From the NCBI RefSeq assembly GCF_008831285.2, contig NC_045144.1:2048001-2112000 (forward strand): a DNA stretch of 64,000 bases, read 5' to 3'. The position numbers were made by a program, and so were the translations under genes. Source of the DNA: Nymphaea colorata (taxonomy: Eukaryota > Streptophyta > Magnoliopsida > Nymphaeales > Nymphaeaceae). This document shows positions 37,027-49,000 of the stretch, piece after piece. Below the pieces are notes generated by a model that was not told the DNA's origin, did not search any database, and saw only the letters and a program-made list of their open reading frames with translations. The first letter of the stretch is position 1, and the number at the start of each line of letters is the position of its first letter.

Positions 37027-40000
37027 AGTCAGCAAATTTGTGTTAGTTTTCTCTTTTGGTTTTTCCTGTTTGTATATTCACCTTTTTGCTTTTTTTTTTT
37101 CCTAAGAGTCTTAAGCTTGTTTTTCTTTTGGGGAATTTCTTTTTTATTAGGTTTAATGCCCGGAGCCTGCTTGTGATATGTTCCATTGTCTATCAGAAAA
37201 TTATTTGTATACTTACAACAACCTGTATATTTTTCTTAATGACTTCGTAAATGGAAGTCAGAGCCAAAGAATTTTTTAGTTCAATTTGTGCCGCTGTGCA
37301 TTGATTACCTCTTGTTAAAAGCTGTGGCATCTGTTCAGGCACCTAATTTTGTAATGTGCATCCATCAAAAGACATGCGAGCGAATGGTGTACACTTGTAC
37401 ATATGTATGAACGATAATTTTGTAATATCTGAACTGGACAAAAAAAACATGCACATACATTTACCGGTTATGTATGTATGGAGAATAATGCATTTATGTG
37501 TACATTGTGATCTCTATGATATGTATGGCTTGTCCTAGAAGGTCTGCTGACAAATTTTTTTTGATGCAGTTGTTCTGTACTTCTCTCAGGAACCTGCATT
37601 ACTTGAGGTGTCTTTTCATGTTTAATTGTTTCTTTAAGCAATAAAAAACAAAAGCTTATGTTGCACCAGAAGCATGATGAGGTAAAAACAAGGTCTATTG
37701 TCCAATTTGTTTAATCCTAAGCACGTTGAGAGAGTATGCAATAGCGTTTTATGTACAAACATTTACAACTATATTTCATGAAGTGTTTAGGATGTTTAGA
37801 AAATGATTTGCTTGGGATGTTTTGTACGAATGCTGATTTAGTGTGGCTTCTATATGTGTATATTATATGTGTTTTGGCTTGCATTGGAATTCACATGCAT
37901 GTCCTGACACAGCATCTTTTATAGGTCCTGGGCGTGTCTGCATGCTTTGTCATACAGATTTCACATGCATGTGCTTGCAGAAACATTTTCATCCATATCT
38001 GTTGTATAATGCATGGTTAACTCAGCAACCACTCGTTCTCTATCAATGACTCTCATTGTTGGTTTTCTTCATTGGGAGCAGTTTCTCTTGAATGGTTGTG
38101 TGGTTCCCTGAGAACGGGCTTGTCCTATTGGAGGCTTTTGACTAAAATAAGCTGTAGATTTCCTGCAACACTTTTTGCATTGTCCATGTTTTATGCCTTT
38201 ATGGAAAGTTGTAGCTCTTTTTCTGTAGCACTTGAAGGTTTTGATAGGGTCCTTTGGTACTTTCAACAACCATTTCATTTTGAATATGTTGTAGATGGAT
38301 GGCATGGTCCTGATGAGAGGATTGTGCCTATGAACATAAGATTGATGGTTACGTAGTTGAGTTAGCTAAAATTGCTTTGTCAACTTTCATGTGGTAAGTG
38401 CGAGGAATCTTGTCGCTAGGAGATATTTATGAGAAAATTAGCTACTTAATTGCAGCATAATAACTGTATACATAAGACTTGAACGATAGAAACTAAAGGA
38501 TAAAAATGTGAAAGTTTTCAGGCACTAAAAGTGGGGAAGAAACAAAGAATAGTAGTATTGAAAAAATTGATGTTGTAATGGCAGTAAGACCTAAATTTTG
38601 TGCCTTCATGATGTAAAGTGGACAAAAATTAATAGGACAATATAAAACTAACATGCAGTAAATGGAATAGGACAAACTCGACATTTATTTTCCTACTAGT
38701 ATGAGTTCATCTCAAGAGAAGATTTATTGAGTCTTTTCTCTGTCGACTTTCTCCTAATGCATGGTTCTGATAATCTTTCAATGAAAGTTTGGTCCCTTGT
38801 TTGTTTACATGAAATGACAGGCTTGAACGCTGGATTGTTAGAGAAATGAGCAAATAATGATTACAGCGTTGATCTTTTGCAATCAATTCATTCACAGGCT
38901 TCCTGCCCAGATTTTACTTTGGATGGTAAAAACTGGTTGTACCTGCTTATGTCCAAGAGAGTTTTATGGGCCATGATATGCAGGGTATTCCTTCTATGGC
39001 CAGGCTAGCTGTAGTATATGTTGCACTGGAAGTGGAAACTAGATGATTAAGCTAAGTTGACAAGGTATAGGTGCTTTGTGAAAACCAACCTTAACTTGGT
39101 TTTCTTGTCATGATGGATCCATACTGTTTTATTTTGTTATAATCTGAATTTTTTTCTCCTCCAGAGCAGGTGTACAGTCTCTGTCATAATGGACCTATAG
39201 CGGTGTTAACATTTTCCTTCTGATTAACTTGAAAGTATATGTGCCTTGGATACAGGTATGAAATTTCCAGCCATTTCTGCATTACACTTATTTTTTTCTT
39301 GCTAAAAATGTTTCTCTTCCATCTCATGATAAAAATAATACCTCGCCGATTCCATTTATAGCGTGACTACGTACCCAATTCCTTTCTATACCAATAGTAT
39401 GTTCCGTAAATCTGAAACACCCATCCTATGATTATCACTACACATCAGACATATTATGGATGCTAATTTGCTTTGTTAAAAGTCTGCTGGATTTGTTGCA
39501 GTATGTTTAGGAATGTTAAACAGTGAGAGGCTAGTAGCACTAACAGAAGCGTCTGTCAATTGTTTTTCATACTGTTGAAGTCATGCCCGAACATGGCCAT
39601 GCCCAAACAAATGCTCGTTCAAACCCTACACTAAGTTTGAAGAGGCTTAGTTTTTTTCTTTTCATTTGAGATGGCATTAGAGGCGATGCAAGTTTGGAGA
39701 AGATGGTAGGTCATGAAAGACTGGAGAACAGTTAAGTCATATTGATTCTATACAAAATGCAGCTGTTAATGTTCTTCACAAGCTTATGACAGATAAAGGA
39801 TGGGTTGCGCTGAGCTTCTTTTTGAATTCAAGCTGGATTTTCTGTCCAATGATAAAGGAGTCTCCACTATCAGGAGAATGTTTGAAATGATAATGCGGGT
39901 GTACAGGCCAGCTTCCTGGCTCGCATTTCCAGCATTCGGACTTCTTTTCTAATGATTGAGCAGAAGTTTTACTAGAAGGAAAGAACTTCCTGACACTTCA

Positions 40001-40499
40001 TAAACTGTCATTTGGACCCCTTTTTTTTGTAAATGGGTGAGCATTAAATGGGCAATGGCTGTGATTTTTTTGTCAAAATATAACAATTAATCAAGTATCC
40101 TGAAACTAACCAGATAATCATGCCTAGACTTGTGCACGATCCTAACCCTATATATGCGTGAAAACTTGTTGGTTGTCCACACTTAGCTAAGCTAAAGCCT
40201 TCTGCCTTACGGACATATCTGTTTTGTCACTGCATTGCATTGATGCATATTGAGAATTCAATGCTTTCTACTTCACTAAGCTTTGAATTCTCTCGCTAGG
40301 TTAGTTGTACGAATGTCTCGTACCATTAGTCGGTAGGTTAAGCTGGATCAAGCGCCTTTAGTTTTGGTGCCTAATTTTTAACGTTAGAGTGTATCAATCA
40401 ATATGGTAAATATAGTTTGCCCGGTATCTTCACCAATATCTTTAATCTGTTTCCTTTATCAAAAGGATGAATAAGTTTTTAAAATTATTTTATTTTTAT
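37027..40499. other. 3' UTR and downstream flank of AP-3 delta
   Basis: T-rich sequence after the stop is typical of a plant 3' UTR. One AATAAA is at 37,640-37,645, but plant poly(A) signals are loose, so the true end is unknown. Beyond about 37.7 kb I see no supported gene. A 94-codon frame at 38,072-38,356 shows no family motif. Confidence 0.45.
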
Positions 40500-40812
40500 A
40501 TGCCTGTACATGATAAATTGGCTGTTCTATTGCACCATCTAGACGTAAGGATAACCATTATGATTTCCATTAAGCTGACTTTTGGATCGTATTTTTGTTC
40601 AAATGTTCTCAGCAACCATCTGGTAGGATGAGCAAGCGATTCGTGAAAAGGGGATGGGTCCCAAACCTCAATAATTTGTGGGGTCTGAACCAATTTGAGA
40701 TAGGCGCAGCTTTCCTGTGCTTAGTCTTATCTTCTTATACATAGACCAAACCGGATAGATATGGGTAACCATCTAAGACACAGGTTTTCTTGAAATGTCC
40801 CACAGAAAACCT
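40500..40812. repeat. ~310-bp direct repeat, copy 1
   Basis: Matches 42,415-42,714 with many substitutions and a few indels. Shared blocks include AGGATAACC, AAGGATAACC..TTTCCATT, GGGGATGGGTCCCAAACCTC, GGGGTCTGAACCAA, TAGACCAA(A)CC(C)GGATAGA and TTTTCTTGAAATGTC. It contains no domain. The spacing (~1.6 kb between copies) would suit LTRs of a small non-autonomous retroelement, but I could not find a target duplication or PBS. Confidence 0.7.
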
Positions 40813-42414
40813 TAGATTCGTTTCTATAGACATTATGCAAAGAACATCTAACATGGAGTGATATTTTCCACATGTATATGTGTATAGAAAATGTCGCTCG
40901 ACGCTAGCTTTTTTTGCATAGTATTTATGGAAAAGAGAGAACAAATCAATCTATACTTTTAAATTTATCTTGCCTTCTGTTGTTTCATGGCTGTCGGCAC
41001 CATGACTGTTTGTTCTTTGAAAATCAATTATATAGATGGATGCATATATGTTAAGATTTATAAAACAAAAAGTTCTTGCAATTATTTATAAATTAGATTT
41101 ATAAGGTTTCAAAAATTAGCAGTTTTAGCTTTTTGCGGATCATAAAATGCAATCTACACAATGATTTTTTTTTTGTTTTAATTTTCAGCAAGAATCTGTA
41201 TTCTCGCGTTCTTCAATTTGTATATGTTTTTACATTTATCTCTGTAGTTAAATTTTAAGAAAAATAACTTAACACACAGCAAGGTATACTAAATTTGGGG
41301 AGACAATTAAGAGCTGAGAATTGACGGTCCCCCAACTTAATATAAGCCAGTTGATTTTTGCATTTTAGAAAAATCAAACCACATAGTTGAATGCAAAAAA
41401 GATGGAAAATCAGAAAAGAAAATTCAGATTAAGTCTAATGTTTAGATCAGAATTTATGGATGAGAATGACAAAATTTTTATCTTCAAGCTCCCGTCACTA
41501 TGTATTGGATTTCATGATTTCTTTTCAAGTAAATATTTTGGATTTCGCATCCTCGGGTGATAAATTTTATAAATATTTTAATCTGTGGCTAATGTTCCCA
41601 ATGCCAAGCACTAAGATCCATGCTATGGTAGAGAGAGAAAGACGGGTGGAGAAGGCTGCTCGGCTTTCTCCATCAATGTTCCGATGCGTTCGTGCTTAAG
41701 GATTCCCTCCCATTCCATTAAAATAATTAACTAATGAAGTACAATCAGTTGTGCAAACTACAGAACGTGTAAGAAAAGTGGTCATGTTAAGCACAGCAGT
41801 ATGTAATGACCAATATACCTTTGACTAAAGCAAAAAAGGAAATCTTTTAGAAAGATAAAAAAAAAGCTATACAAAAGTTTAGAAAATGTACATTTATTTG
41901 TAAAAAAATTCTATAATACCCTGGTCTTTCTTTTTCTTCAGTGTATGTTTGTCACGTGCACACCCCCATGCAACTGGATCTGACTTACAATACCCTTAAC
42001 CCAATAATGACACTTACCTGGACAGTCTGGAGACAACACCAGTTGAAAGAAACTTGTTACATGTCTTCACTATGCCGAAGTGAGGCTCCCTGAATTCCCA
42101 TTAGCCCCAGATGGAACCCAACAGACCTCTAAGCCAGATCTTCCACCTAGAGTTGTTAGATCTCACAAAAACTGATTGAACTGACTCTGGAACTTCCCAT
42201 CGGTAAATTCTGACTCATATACCTTCTTCAAAAAACAACTAGATCTCTCCGATCACAGATCCTACCTCTGACACAGGAAGCAATTTCAATCACCCATCCC
42301 GGCATCTTTTCTATCAGCCAAAAGGCTGAACCCTTTTTGTTTCCAATCATTTCTTGATTGCACAAGCAGCACAACCAACCTGATAAGGCCAAATAAACTT
42401 ATTTTGTTTTCATG
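40813..42414. other. Region between the 310-bp repeats
   Basis: AT-rich, no coding signal. If the repeats are LTRs this would be the internal region of a non-coding element. Confidence 0.35.
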
Positions 42415-42714
42415 TGCATGTATACGATAAAGTGGCTGTTGGACATAAGGATAACCTTTACAGATTTCCATTGTAAACTGACTTTGGAACAGCATTTTTG
42501 GCCAAATGATCTCAGCAAGCATATGGTTGGATGAAGCAAGTGTTTCGTGAAGAGGGGATGGGTCCCAAACCTCGATAATTTGGGGTCTGAACCAAATGAG
42601 ATGGGCGCTGGTAGCCCGTTACTGTGTTTAGTCTTATTCTTTTATATATAGACCAACCCGGATAGACCTGGATAACCACCTAAGACAGGTTTCCTTGAAA
42701 TGTCACACAGAAAA
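42415..42714. repeat. ~310-bp direct repeat, copy 2
   Basis: Same orientation as 40,500-40,812; see that entry for shared blocks. It ends ...GAAATGTCACACAG, as copy 1 ends ...GAAATGTCCCACAG. Confidence 0.7.
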
Positions 42715-43014
42715 AATGAGATTAAAACATCGACATGTAGAGAAATTGTGCCTGTGGCCTGACATTGCCCATATTCATGCTGTTTGCAGTCATTGCCCAA
42801 CATCTCTCTCTCTTTCTAAGAAACCAAAGCGACAGAGAAAGGCAAAACCTAGAAAGGAGACAAAGAGAGGAACTCAATGAGGTGTTGCCTGGAGTAGATT
42901 GTTGGTGGGTGAACTTAACTGCACTTGTTTCAAGGAAAGAAAAGAGGCACTGGTTGAAACCCTAGATGCAAGATGAGGGAGAGAGAGAGAGAGAAAGAAG
43001 AACGGACTTACCAA
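42715..43014. other. Intergenic spacer
   Basis: No supported gene. A (GA)n run at about 42,979-42,993 lies just outside the proposed hAT-like end. Confidence 0.4.
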
Positions 43015-43020
43015 TAGGAA

Positions 43021-43175
43021 TGTTCAATGAGCGAGTCGAGCCCGAGCTCAGCCAGCTCGAACTCGCTCAACTCACATAAAGCTCGGCTCGAGGTCGAACC
43101 GAGATTTATGAGGCTCGAGCTTGACTCAGCTAACTGAGTGTGATATCGAGCTCGGCTCGCTTAAGCTCTCGATGA
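43021..43175. repeat. GAGCTCG/GAGTCGAG subterminal repeats
   Basis: Many copies of GAGCTCG, GCTCGAG and TCGAGCCC in both orientations. Related clusters occur at 48,825-49,000 and 56,171-56,430. They are typical of hAT subterminal regions, where the transposase binds. Confidence 0.55.
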
Positions 43176-43370
43176 ATAGTTCGTCTTCTTTAGTCTATGG
43201 AAGAAAAAAAAGCAACTGCAAGATTATTCTACTGCTCTTCTATATGAAAAATACTGACAAAAGTTCTATTGGTCACATAAAAAATTGATTGTACACTGAT
43301 TCATACAACTTAACCTTGAAACCAAAAAATTACTGCCTGATTTAGGAGAGGCAGAGCTGATGTTCATCAC

Positions 43371-43555
43371 ATCGTAGGAGAAGAGGAGCGCACACAACAC
43401 TGAAGGGAAGCACTACTCCTTTTAACACTGCCAAAATGTCTTGACCTTAGATTCAATAAATTTTTAGGGAAAATGTCTGCAAGATACCTCAATGAAGGGG
43501 AGAAAATCTTAGAAACAGAGGCATGTGATAAAGAACAAGGGGAAGCAAATGCCAT
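43371..43555 (-). CDS. Captured or orphan first exon with plastid-transit-like peptide
   Basis: Minus-strand ATG at 43,555 in a strong context (GAGGAAATGGCA) opens 61 codons starting MAFASPCSLSHASVSKIF and ending ...RSSSPT. The composition (Ser, Arg, Lys, small hydrophobics, almost no acidic residues) is that of a chloroplast transit peptide. A GT donor follows at 43,370 (CGAT|GTGATG). If that is not used, a stop occurs two codons later. Upstream on the same strand is a CT-microsatellite leader (about 43,670-43,720), common in plant 5' UTRs. No downstream exons were found before the hAT-like end at 43,015, so this looks like a gene fragment carried by a transposon. The parent gene is not identified. 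Confidence 0.4.
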
Positions 43556-43665
43556 TTCCTCCGAAGGGGAAAAATAGAGAAATGTTAAGGGCTTGTGAAT
43601 TATCAACCAAAAAATCAAAGCCCTAGTGAATGATGATGGAGAAACAATAGACTCCTCCAAACAAT

Positions 43666-43666
43666 T

Positions 43667-43722
<56 letters not shown>

Positions 43723-43862
43723 AGGAAGAAGAAGGAGGAGAGAGAGAAAGACCGAGGGTTTTTGAAACCCTTAGTGAGAGAGAGTGATAGAGAGGAGGGG
43801 GAGGAGAGAGAAAGATTGTGGGTTTGTGAAACACATGGTGAGAAAGAGTGACAGAGAGGTAC
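43666..43862. repeat. (GA)n tract and 62-bp tandem duplication
   Basis: A (GA)n run at 43,666-43,720 is followed by two copies of a unit starting GAGAGAGAAAGA(C/T) at about 43,741 and 43,804, each containing GGGTTT(T/G)TGAAAC and AGAGAG. Confidence 0.7.
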
Positions 43863-43934
43863 CTCATTCGTTGCAGTTGCAGGCCATGAGAGTGAGAGAT
43901 AGATGAACCTCCATCCTTGTGGTTGCAACATCAG

Positions 43935-44158
43935 AGAGTGGGAGGAAGAAGAAGAAAAAAAGAATAAGAGAGAGAGAGAGAGGCGACAACGAGGTGGGAG
44001 GAAGAAGAAGAAAAAGAAGGGGTGAGAGAGTGCAGGAGAGAAAATGAGAGAGTGAGAGAAGAATAAGAGAGAGACAGAGGCGACAGTGAGGTGGGAGGAA
44101 GAAGAAGAAAAAGAAGGGGTGAGAGAGTGCAGGAGAGAAAATGAGAGAGTGAGAGGAC
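43935..44158. repeat. 97-bp purine-rich tandem repeat
   Basis: GGCGACA(A/G)(C/T)GAGGTGGGAGG starts at 43,982 and 44,079, with near-identical following sequence (GAAGAAGAAAAAGAAGGGG, then GTGCAGGAGAGAAAATG). A partial third unit starts near 43,940. Ser/Leu-rich open frames on the minus strand are artefacts of this repeat. Confidence 0.75.
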
Positions 44159-44399
44159 CGATAAAATGGGAATGCATAACAAAATTTGGGGACAAGAAAT
44201 CCCCTATATACATGAACAAGCCGCAAAAACAAAATAGAAAGAATGAAATATACAAGACAGTAGCACAATAAAACAAAATAAGAGAGGTGAGGAGAGAGTG
44301 AATAGACGAAGCAGCAAAGTCATCCAATAGCAAACGAAGGATGGTATCATAGCCGAATAGCAAAGTGGACATCCCCTACACAAGACGTGCCACAAAATC

Positions 44400-46092
44400 C
44401 GACGATGAGAAGGTGCCTTTGATGACTCTTGTTGTGCTCCTTCTAAATGCACCACCAAAAGGATACGAGCCACAACCTCCATACATGACCACAAGAAAAG
44501 AACAGGTAGGAGAAAAGATAAAAGAGAAATAAAAGGTGAATGGAGGGCAGATCTGAAAGGATACTAACAAAAAAAGGCCATGTAGAGGCAAGAACAATAT
44601 AGAAAAAAAGATATGAGGTAAAAAAGTGAACCTGAGATTCAGTCGCGGCGAGATAGAAGAGACATTGGTTAGCTAAAATAATGTCAAGGCGCTGTAGGTT
44701 ATCAAAACTATTGATGTGACAACAAGAAGAAGCCAGACAAAAGCAATGGCAAAAGGAGAGAGGCTAGGAGACCAAATGGACCGGGGTGGGAACGATGCAG
44801 TGGAATAACCAATGGAGGTCAGGTAGCAAAAAGAAAAAGTGAATCCAAGGGAATGCAAAAGAGCCCACGATAAGGGGGCAGAGGGGAGGGGAAGGCGAGC
44901 AATGGGAGGTCAACAAGACGAAAGAAAAAGAGAAAGGCAGAAAGCATGGCACACCAAAAGTGGGAAGGAGAGGTGTGAGAAGTGAAAATATTCCAATCAC
45001 TAGGGGATGGAAGGTCATATTTGAAATAAACGAAAAGAGTGATGGGAGAATGCTCAGTTGCCAGACACAATAAGGACTCACATGCTCGACACCCTCAAGA
45101 TGACGTGGAAGGGCAACCATGTCCCAATGCGCAAGACAATCCGAATGCCGATCACTATCTTAGATAAAATTACGAATGATCTTTATCAAACATTTGACAG
45201 GAGGTCGAAAGACTGCTAGAGCACAGAGCGAGACAGACACATGACAATGTTTAGTAAAGGTAATACGATCTGAAAGGAAAAGCAAATTTTCCTACCAACA
45301 ATGAAGGGGATCCACAAGTTTATGCTCCACTCCATCCCAAAAGGAGGGTGCAGGAGGTGACAACATCATTTGCGTAAATGATGAAAATGTGACATTTGGA
45401 GGAATTAATAAAAAGACTCCAGATAAACTCAAAAACTCGAAGGATGAACCAAGTTTTTACAATCTATTCGTATGAAGTAGTGCCAAATATGAGAAAGTCA
45501 TAAGCATACTGAAGGGTGGAGAAAATCTGTATGTAGGGGATTGAATGCGGTGTGAAGAAGCCAACGACCACAGAGTGACAAAATAAGATAGAAAAGCAAT
45601 CAACAACTAAGTTGAAAAGCAATGCCGATAACAGACAATCTTGACGGAGGCTGCGGCCGAGATAGAAGAATTCGCCACACATCCCATTGAAGGAGACCGC
45701 AAGCTGAGCCTCAATGACAAGCAAAAGGATCCACTGCCAAAACGACTGACCAAAAGCAAGGCGGGTAAGGAGGTTAGGTAGGAACTCCCAACTAACCGAA
45801 TCAAAGGTCTTGGAAATACTCAACTTAAGGATGGAGGGAAAATGCAGATAGTAGATGGAGTGAACAACCTTATTGGCTAGGACAACAACGTCATGCAGAT
45901 GTCGACCCTTGATAAATGCAACCTAGATTGGGTTAATGATAGAAGACATAACAGACACAAGCCTCATGGAAAGCAACTTAACGATAATTTTATAGGGTGT
46001 GCTTAAGATGGAGCTCGGGCGAAAGTGGCTGATGTATATAGGGTTAGGATGCTTAGGTACCAAGACACAGGTGGCTTGATTAAATTCCTTAA
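44400..46092 (-). pseudogene. L1-type LINE ORF2, reverse transcriptase half (decayed)
   Basis: 3' half of an L1-like non-LTR retrotransposon ORF2 (minus strand). From 46,092 downward: EFNQATCVLVPKHPNP, PYKIIVKLL and FIKGRH (about 45,930-46,080); then SKTFDSVSWEFL, VSFNGMCGEFF, GRSLRQD and LLFNLVVDCFS (45,580-45,820). The palm motif reads YAYD instead of YADD (45,497-45,508), so the first catalytic Asp is lost. Stops and frameshifts follow. Post-RT sequence, including a WDMVALPRHL-like stretch, can be followed to about 44.7 kb and perhaps 44.4 kb. The left limit is approximate. The frame is continuous with the endonuclease half at 51,087 once the Harbinger-type insert and one TAA copy are ignored. 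Confidence 0.8.
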
Positions 46093-46561
46093 GGTAGTGT
46101 TTGATGACCTGAAAATCTAGAATTGGAAAATCTTTCTGATTCCCATTTTGATGTGTGTGTGATGACTAAGAAATAAATTTCTAAAAATTTATTTCTGAGT
46201 TTGATGAAAAAGAAATATATTTTCAGATTTCTAGAAAATTATTTTTTAGTTTGATAATAAGGAAACATATTTCTAGATTTCCAAAACATATTTTTAATTG
46301 TAATGAAGAGCTCCTACGATCTTCCATTTCCTTGTCAGTTATTTCCAGAACTTAGTTTGTTCACCAAATGGTTCAGTTTTTCATTAGAACTGTTTTGTGT
46401 GAAAACTGAGAACCTTAATGTTGTTCCTTGTTCACCAGGAAAACTCCCCCAACTGTGCAAGAATGTGGTAGTCATCCACAATTTCACCCCTTCTCCTAGA
46501 CACATGCATGCATATATATATACACTTGCAAAATTCAATCTCACCCCTTCTCCTAGACACA

Positions 46562-46743
<182 letters not shown>

Positions 46744-47960
46744 TTCCCTTAAACATAATGATAGAAATAGATCTGATGACAATATAATACATGCATACAA
46801 ATGTTTTGAGAAGTTGATGATAATATAAAGAAACACATCTAGAGTCTTGTTCCACTTCAAGCAAGATGAACTCATAAATAATTGGCTCTTCACAGAAGGG
46901 AAAACTGAATACTGCTAAATGGATGAACCAAACATAACTTTTAGAGGAGAACTTAGACATTTTTCTTTATTTTTCATTTTTTTTCATAGGGTATCTCTGA
47001 GACACTTTATGGGAACAATTTACTTGATCTGTCAGTGGCTGAGTCAGACCCAGGTGCATGAAAAAACAAAGGCTGGGCAAGGTAAGGGAACAATAAGTAC
47101 AAAGAAAACAAAGGCTGGACAATTTCCATAACAACGTGATGTCAAGTCTATACCAAAAGTAACTGTGCATTTGTGCATATAAATGATCAAATTGTACAGC
47201 TTATAATTAAAGAAAATGCAAAAGAAAAAAAAGACATAAATGACAGTGCATATGCGGAAAAGCACAAATACAAACATCAAGTGTATATGGAGGGAAACAG
47301 CAATAGAAATGTCAACTAATTGCTAACAAACTCACTTCCGTAATGCAGCATATGCTTCTGCCTTCTTTAGAGGATATCCGCTAGAGTAGAAAGCAATTAA
47401 GCAATCACAAATTGGCCAACTAGAAACAAGAAAAAATGAAAATAGTAAGTCGGCAACATAAAGCCGCTAGAGGAAGCATGTTAGAATGGGGCAGAGAATG
47501 GTTGAATGATGGTTGAAATTTAATACAGCTTCACAAAATCCCACAATGTAAGGTGTGAAACCAGAAAACAAAAACACAAACAACCACATAGAACATAACC
47601 ATTAACCTCAGTATTTTCCAATTTTTCTGCAGCAAATGGGAGGTACTGCTCAGTTATAGATCCAATGAATACTGTCCTCTTACCTATGTCAGACAGTTTT
47701 GTGTGTGTACTTATAATGGATATACAGCAACAATCTAAAATGGTGTACATGCAAGATATATAGACACTCAGCCCCTTTCAAATAGAGAAAAAAAAAATCC
47801 CAGATGTAGTCCAGACCTGGATTAAAGAAAAAAATGGAAAAGAAATAAGAGAGGCCGTTCTGGAACAAGTCTATAACAGAGGATGCTATTGGACCCACAT
47901 ATGTAGATAATTTGCCATATAATCTACAGATTCTACACATACATGCAAGAACGTATTTTT

Positions 47961-48038
47961 TCTGCTGGATACGTATTAGTTGAAGAAGGTACAACAAGAA
48001 CTTCTGTTGAGGGCGTATTTGCTGCTGGTGATGTGCAG
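47961..48038 (+). pseudogene. Captured exon of NADPH-thioredoxin reductase (NTRC-like)
   Basis: Twenty-six codons on the plus strand begin [10 protein letters not shown] and end [12 protein letters not shown], followed directly by a splice donor (CAG|GTAAAG). In NTR proteins the (T/S)[12 protein letters not shown] segment carries the conserved GD that binds the FAD ribityl chain. The Sx[20 protein letters not shown] form matches the plastid NTRC type better than cytosolic or mitochondrial NTRs (from memory). The match begins abruptly at 47,961 without an acceptor AG, and no other NTRC exon is nearby. This is therefore a fragment lifted from a host gene into the Harbinger-type element. Confidence 0.7.
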
Positions 48039-48482
48039 GTAAAGAAATTCATAAAGAAATTCAGTCATCTTTTGCGCCATCAACAGTCTGATCAACAAAA
48101 AAGCGAATAGAAGAAAGAGACAGAGAGGTAAAGGGCAAAAAATGGGGAATCTTGGGGATTCAAAAGGGGAGAGGAAATCAAACATGACGCGAAGTGCCTT
48201 AAATAAGGGGCATCGGCACCATACCAGTGTATAAGGGGAAGAAAAAGAAGGCTACCAACTACCAAGGCATTGAAGAAGGAAAAGGAAAGAAGCACCGAAC
48301 AGAGGAGAACAAAAAATTACATAATGACATTGTGAACAGCCTACCACCACCAACTTCCCAGATCATCACAAATGCGTGGAATCGTCCGCCTAGACGAGAG
48401 AACTCTCTATTTTCCTTGGCACCAATGCTAAAGAGCAACAGAGTGAAAGATGAGTTTTGAAGGAGGAGAAAGAGAGAGAGAC

Positions 48483-48516
<34 letters not shown>

Positions 48517-48824
48517 ATGGATGGCGGAGCCATACCTGGAACTCCCTCTTTGAGTTGGATCCGACTCACTGAAGAAGCGGAGAGCACACGCAGGGCGGCA
48601 GGAGCGTAGAGCACAGGTGGAGAAAAGAGCACAAGCAGCCTAGCAGGGTGGCAGGGCGAAGAGCACAGGCGGAGCCACGGAGAAGAGAAGAATTCGTAGA
48701 GTCGGAGTCGACGAAGAGAGGGAGAACGAAAAGAAACCCTAATATTTTTTTCCCGCCTGAGAACTAATCAAGCAGCTGAAGTGAGTCTGACCCGGTTTTT
48801 TTAAAACCGGTTCATTAACTATTA

Positions 48825-49000
48825 ATCGAGTCGAGTCGAGTTTACACGAGTTCACTGAAGTGAACTCGAACTCGACTCGATTAACTAATCGAGTCGGCTT
48901 GTCAACTTGATCTCGACTCGTTTAACCAAATAAGCAACTCAATTAACCAAACGAGTCGAGTTAAACGAGTCGAGTTCGAGTAGCTCGACTTGTTGGTCAG
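48825..49000. repeat. GAGTCGAG-type subterminal repeat cluster
   Basis: Dense (A)CGAGTCGAGTT / AACTCGACTCG motifs in both orientations, related to those at 43.0 and 56.2 kb. This may be a hAT remnant carried within the Harbinger-type insert. The right margin GACTTGTTGGTCAGCCC resembles a decayed hAT terminus. Confidence 0.5.

Noticed and set aside
38072-38356. 94-codon plus-strand frame downstream of AP-3 delta
   Set aside because: No motif, and it lies in T-rich DNA that is probably 3' flank.
43623-44372. 249-codon Ser/Leu/Phe-rich minus-strand frame and neighbours
   Set aside because: Low-complexity translation of GA/CT tandem repeats.
47520-47750. Minus-strand exon-like stretch (KLSDIGKRTVFIGSITEQYL)
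   Set aside because: Looks coding and might be another captured piece, but it has no acceptor and I do not recognise the family. Not enough to list.
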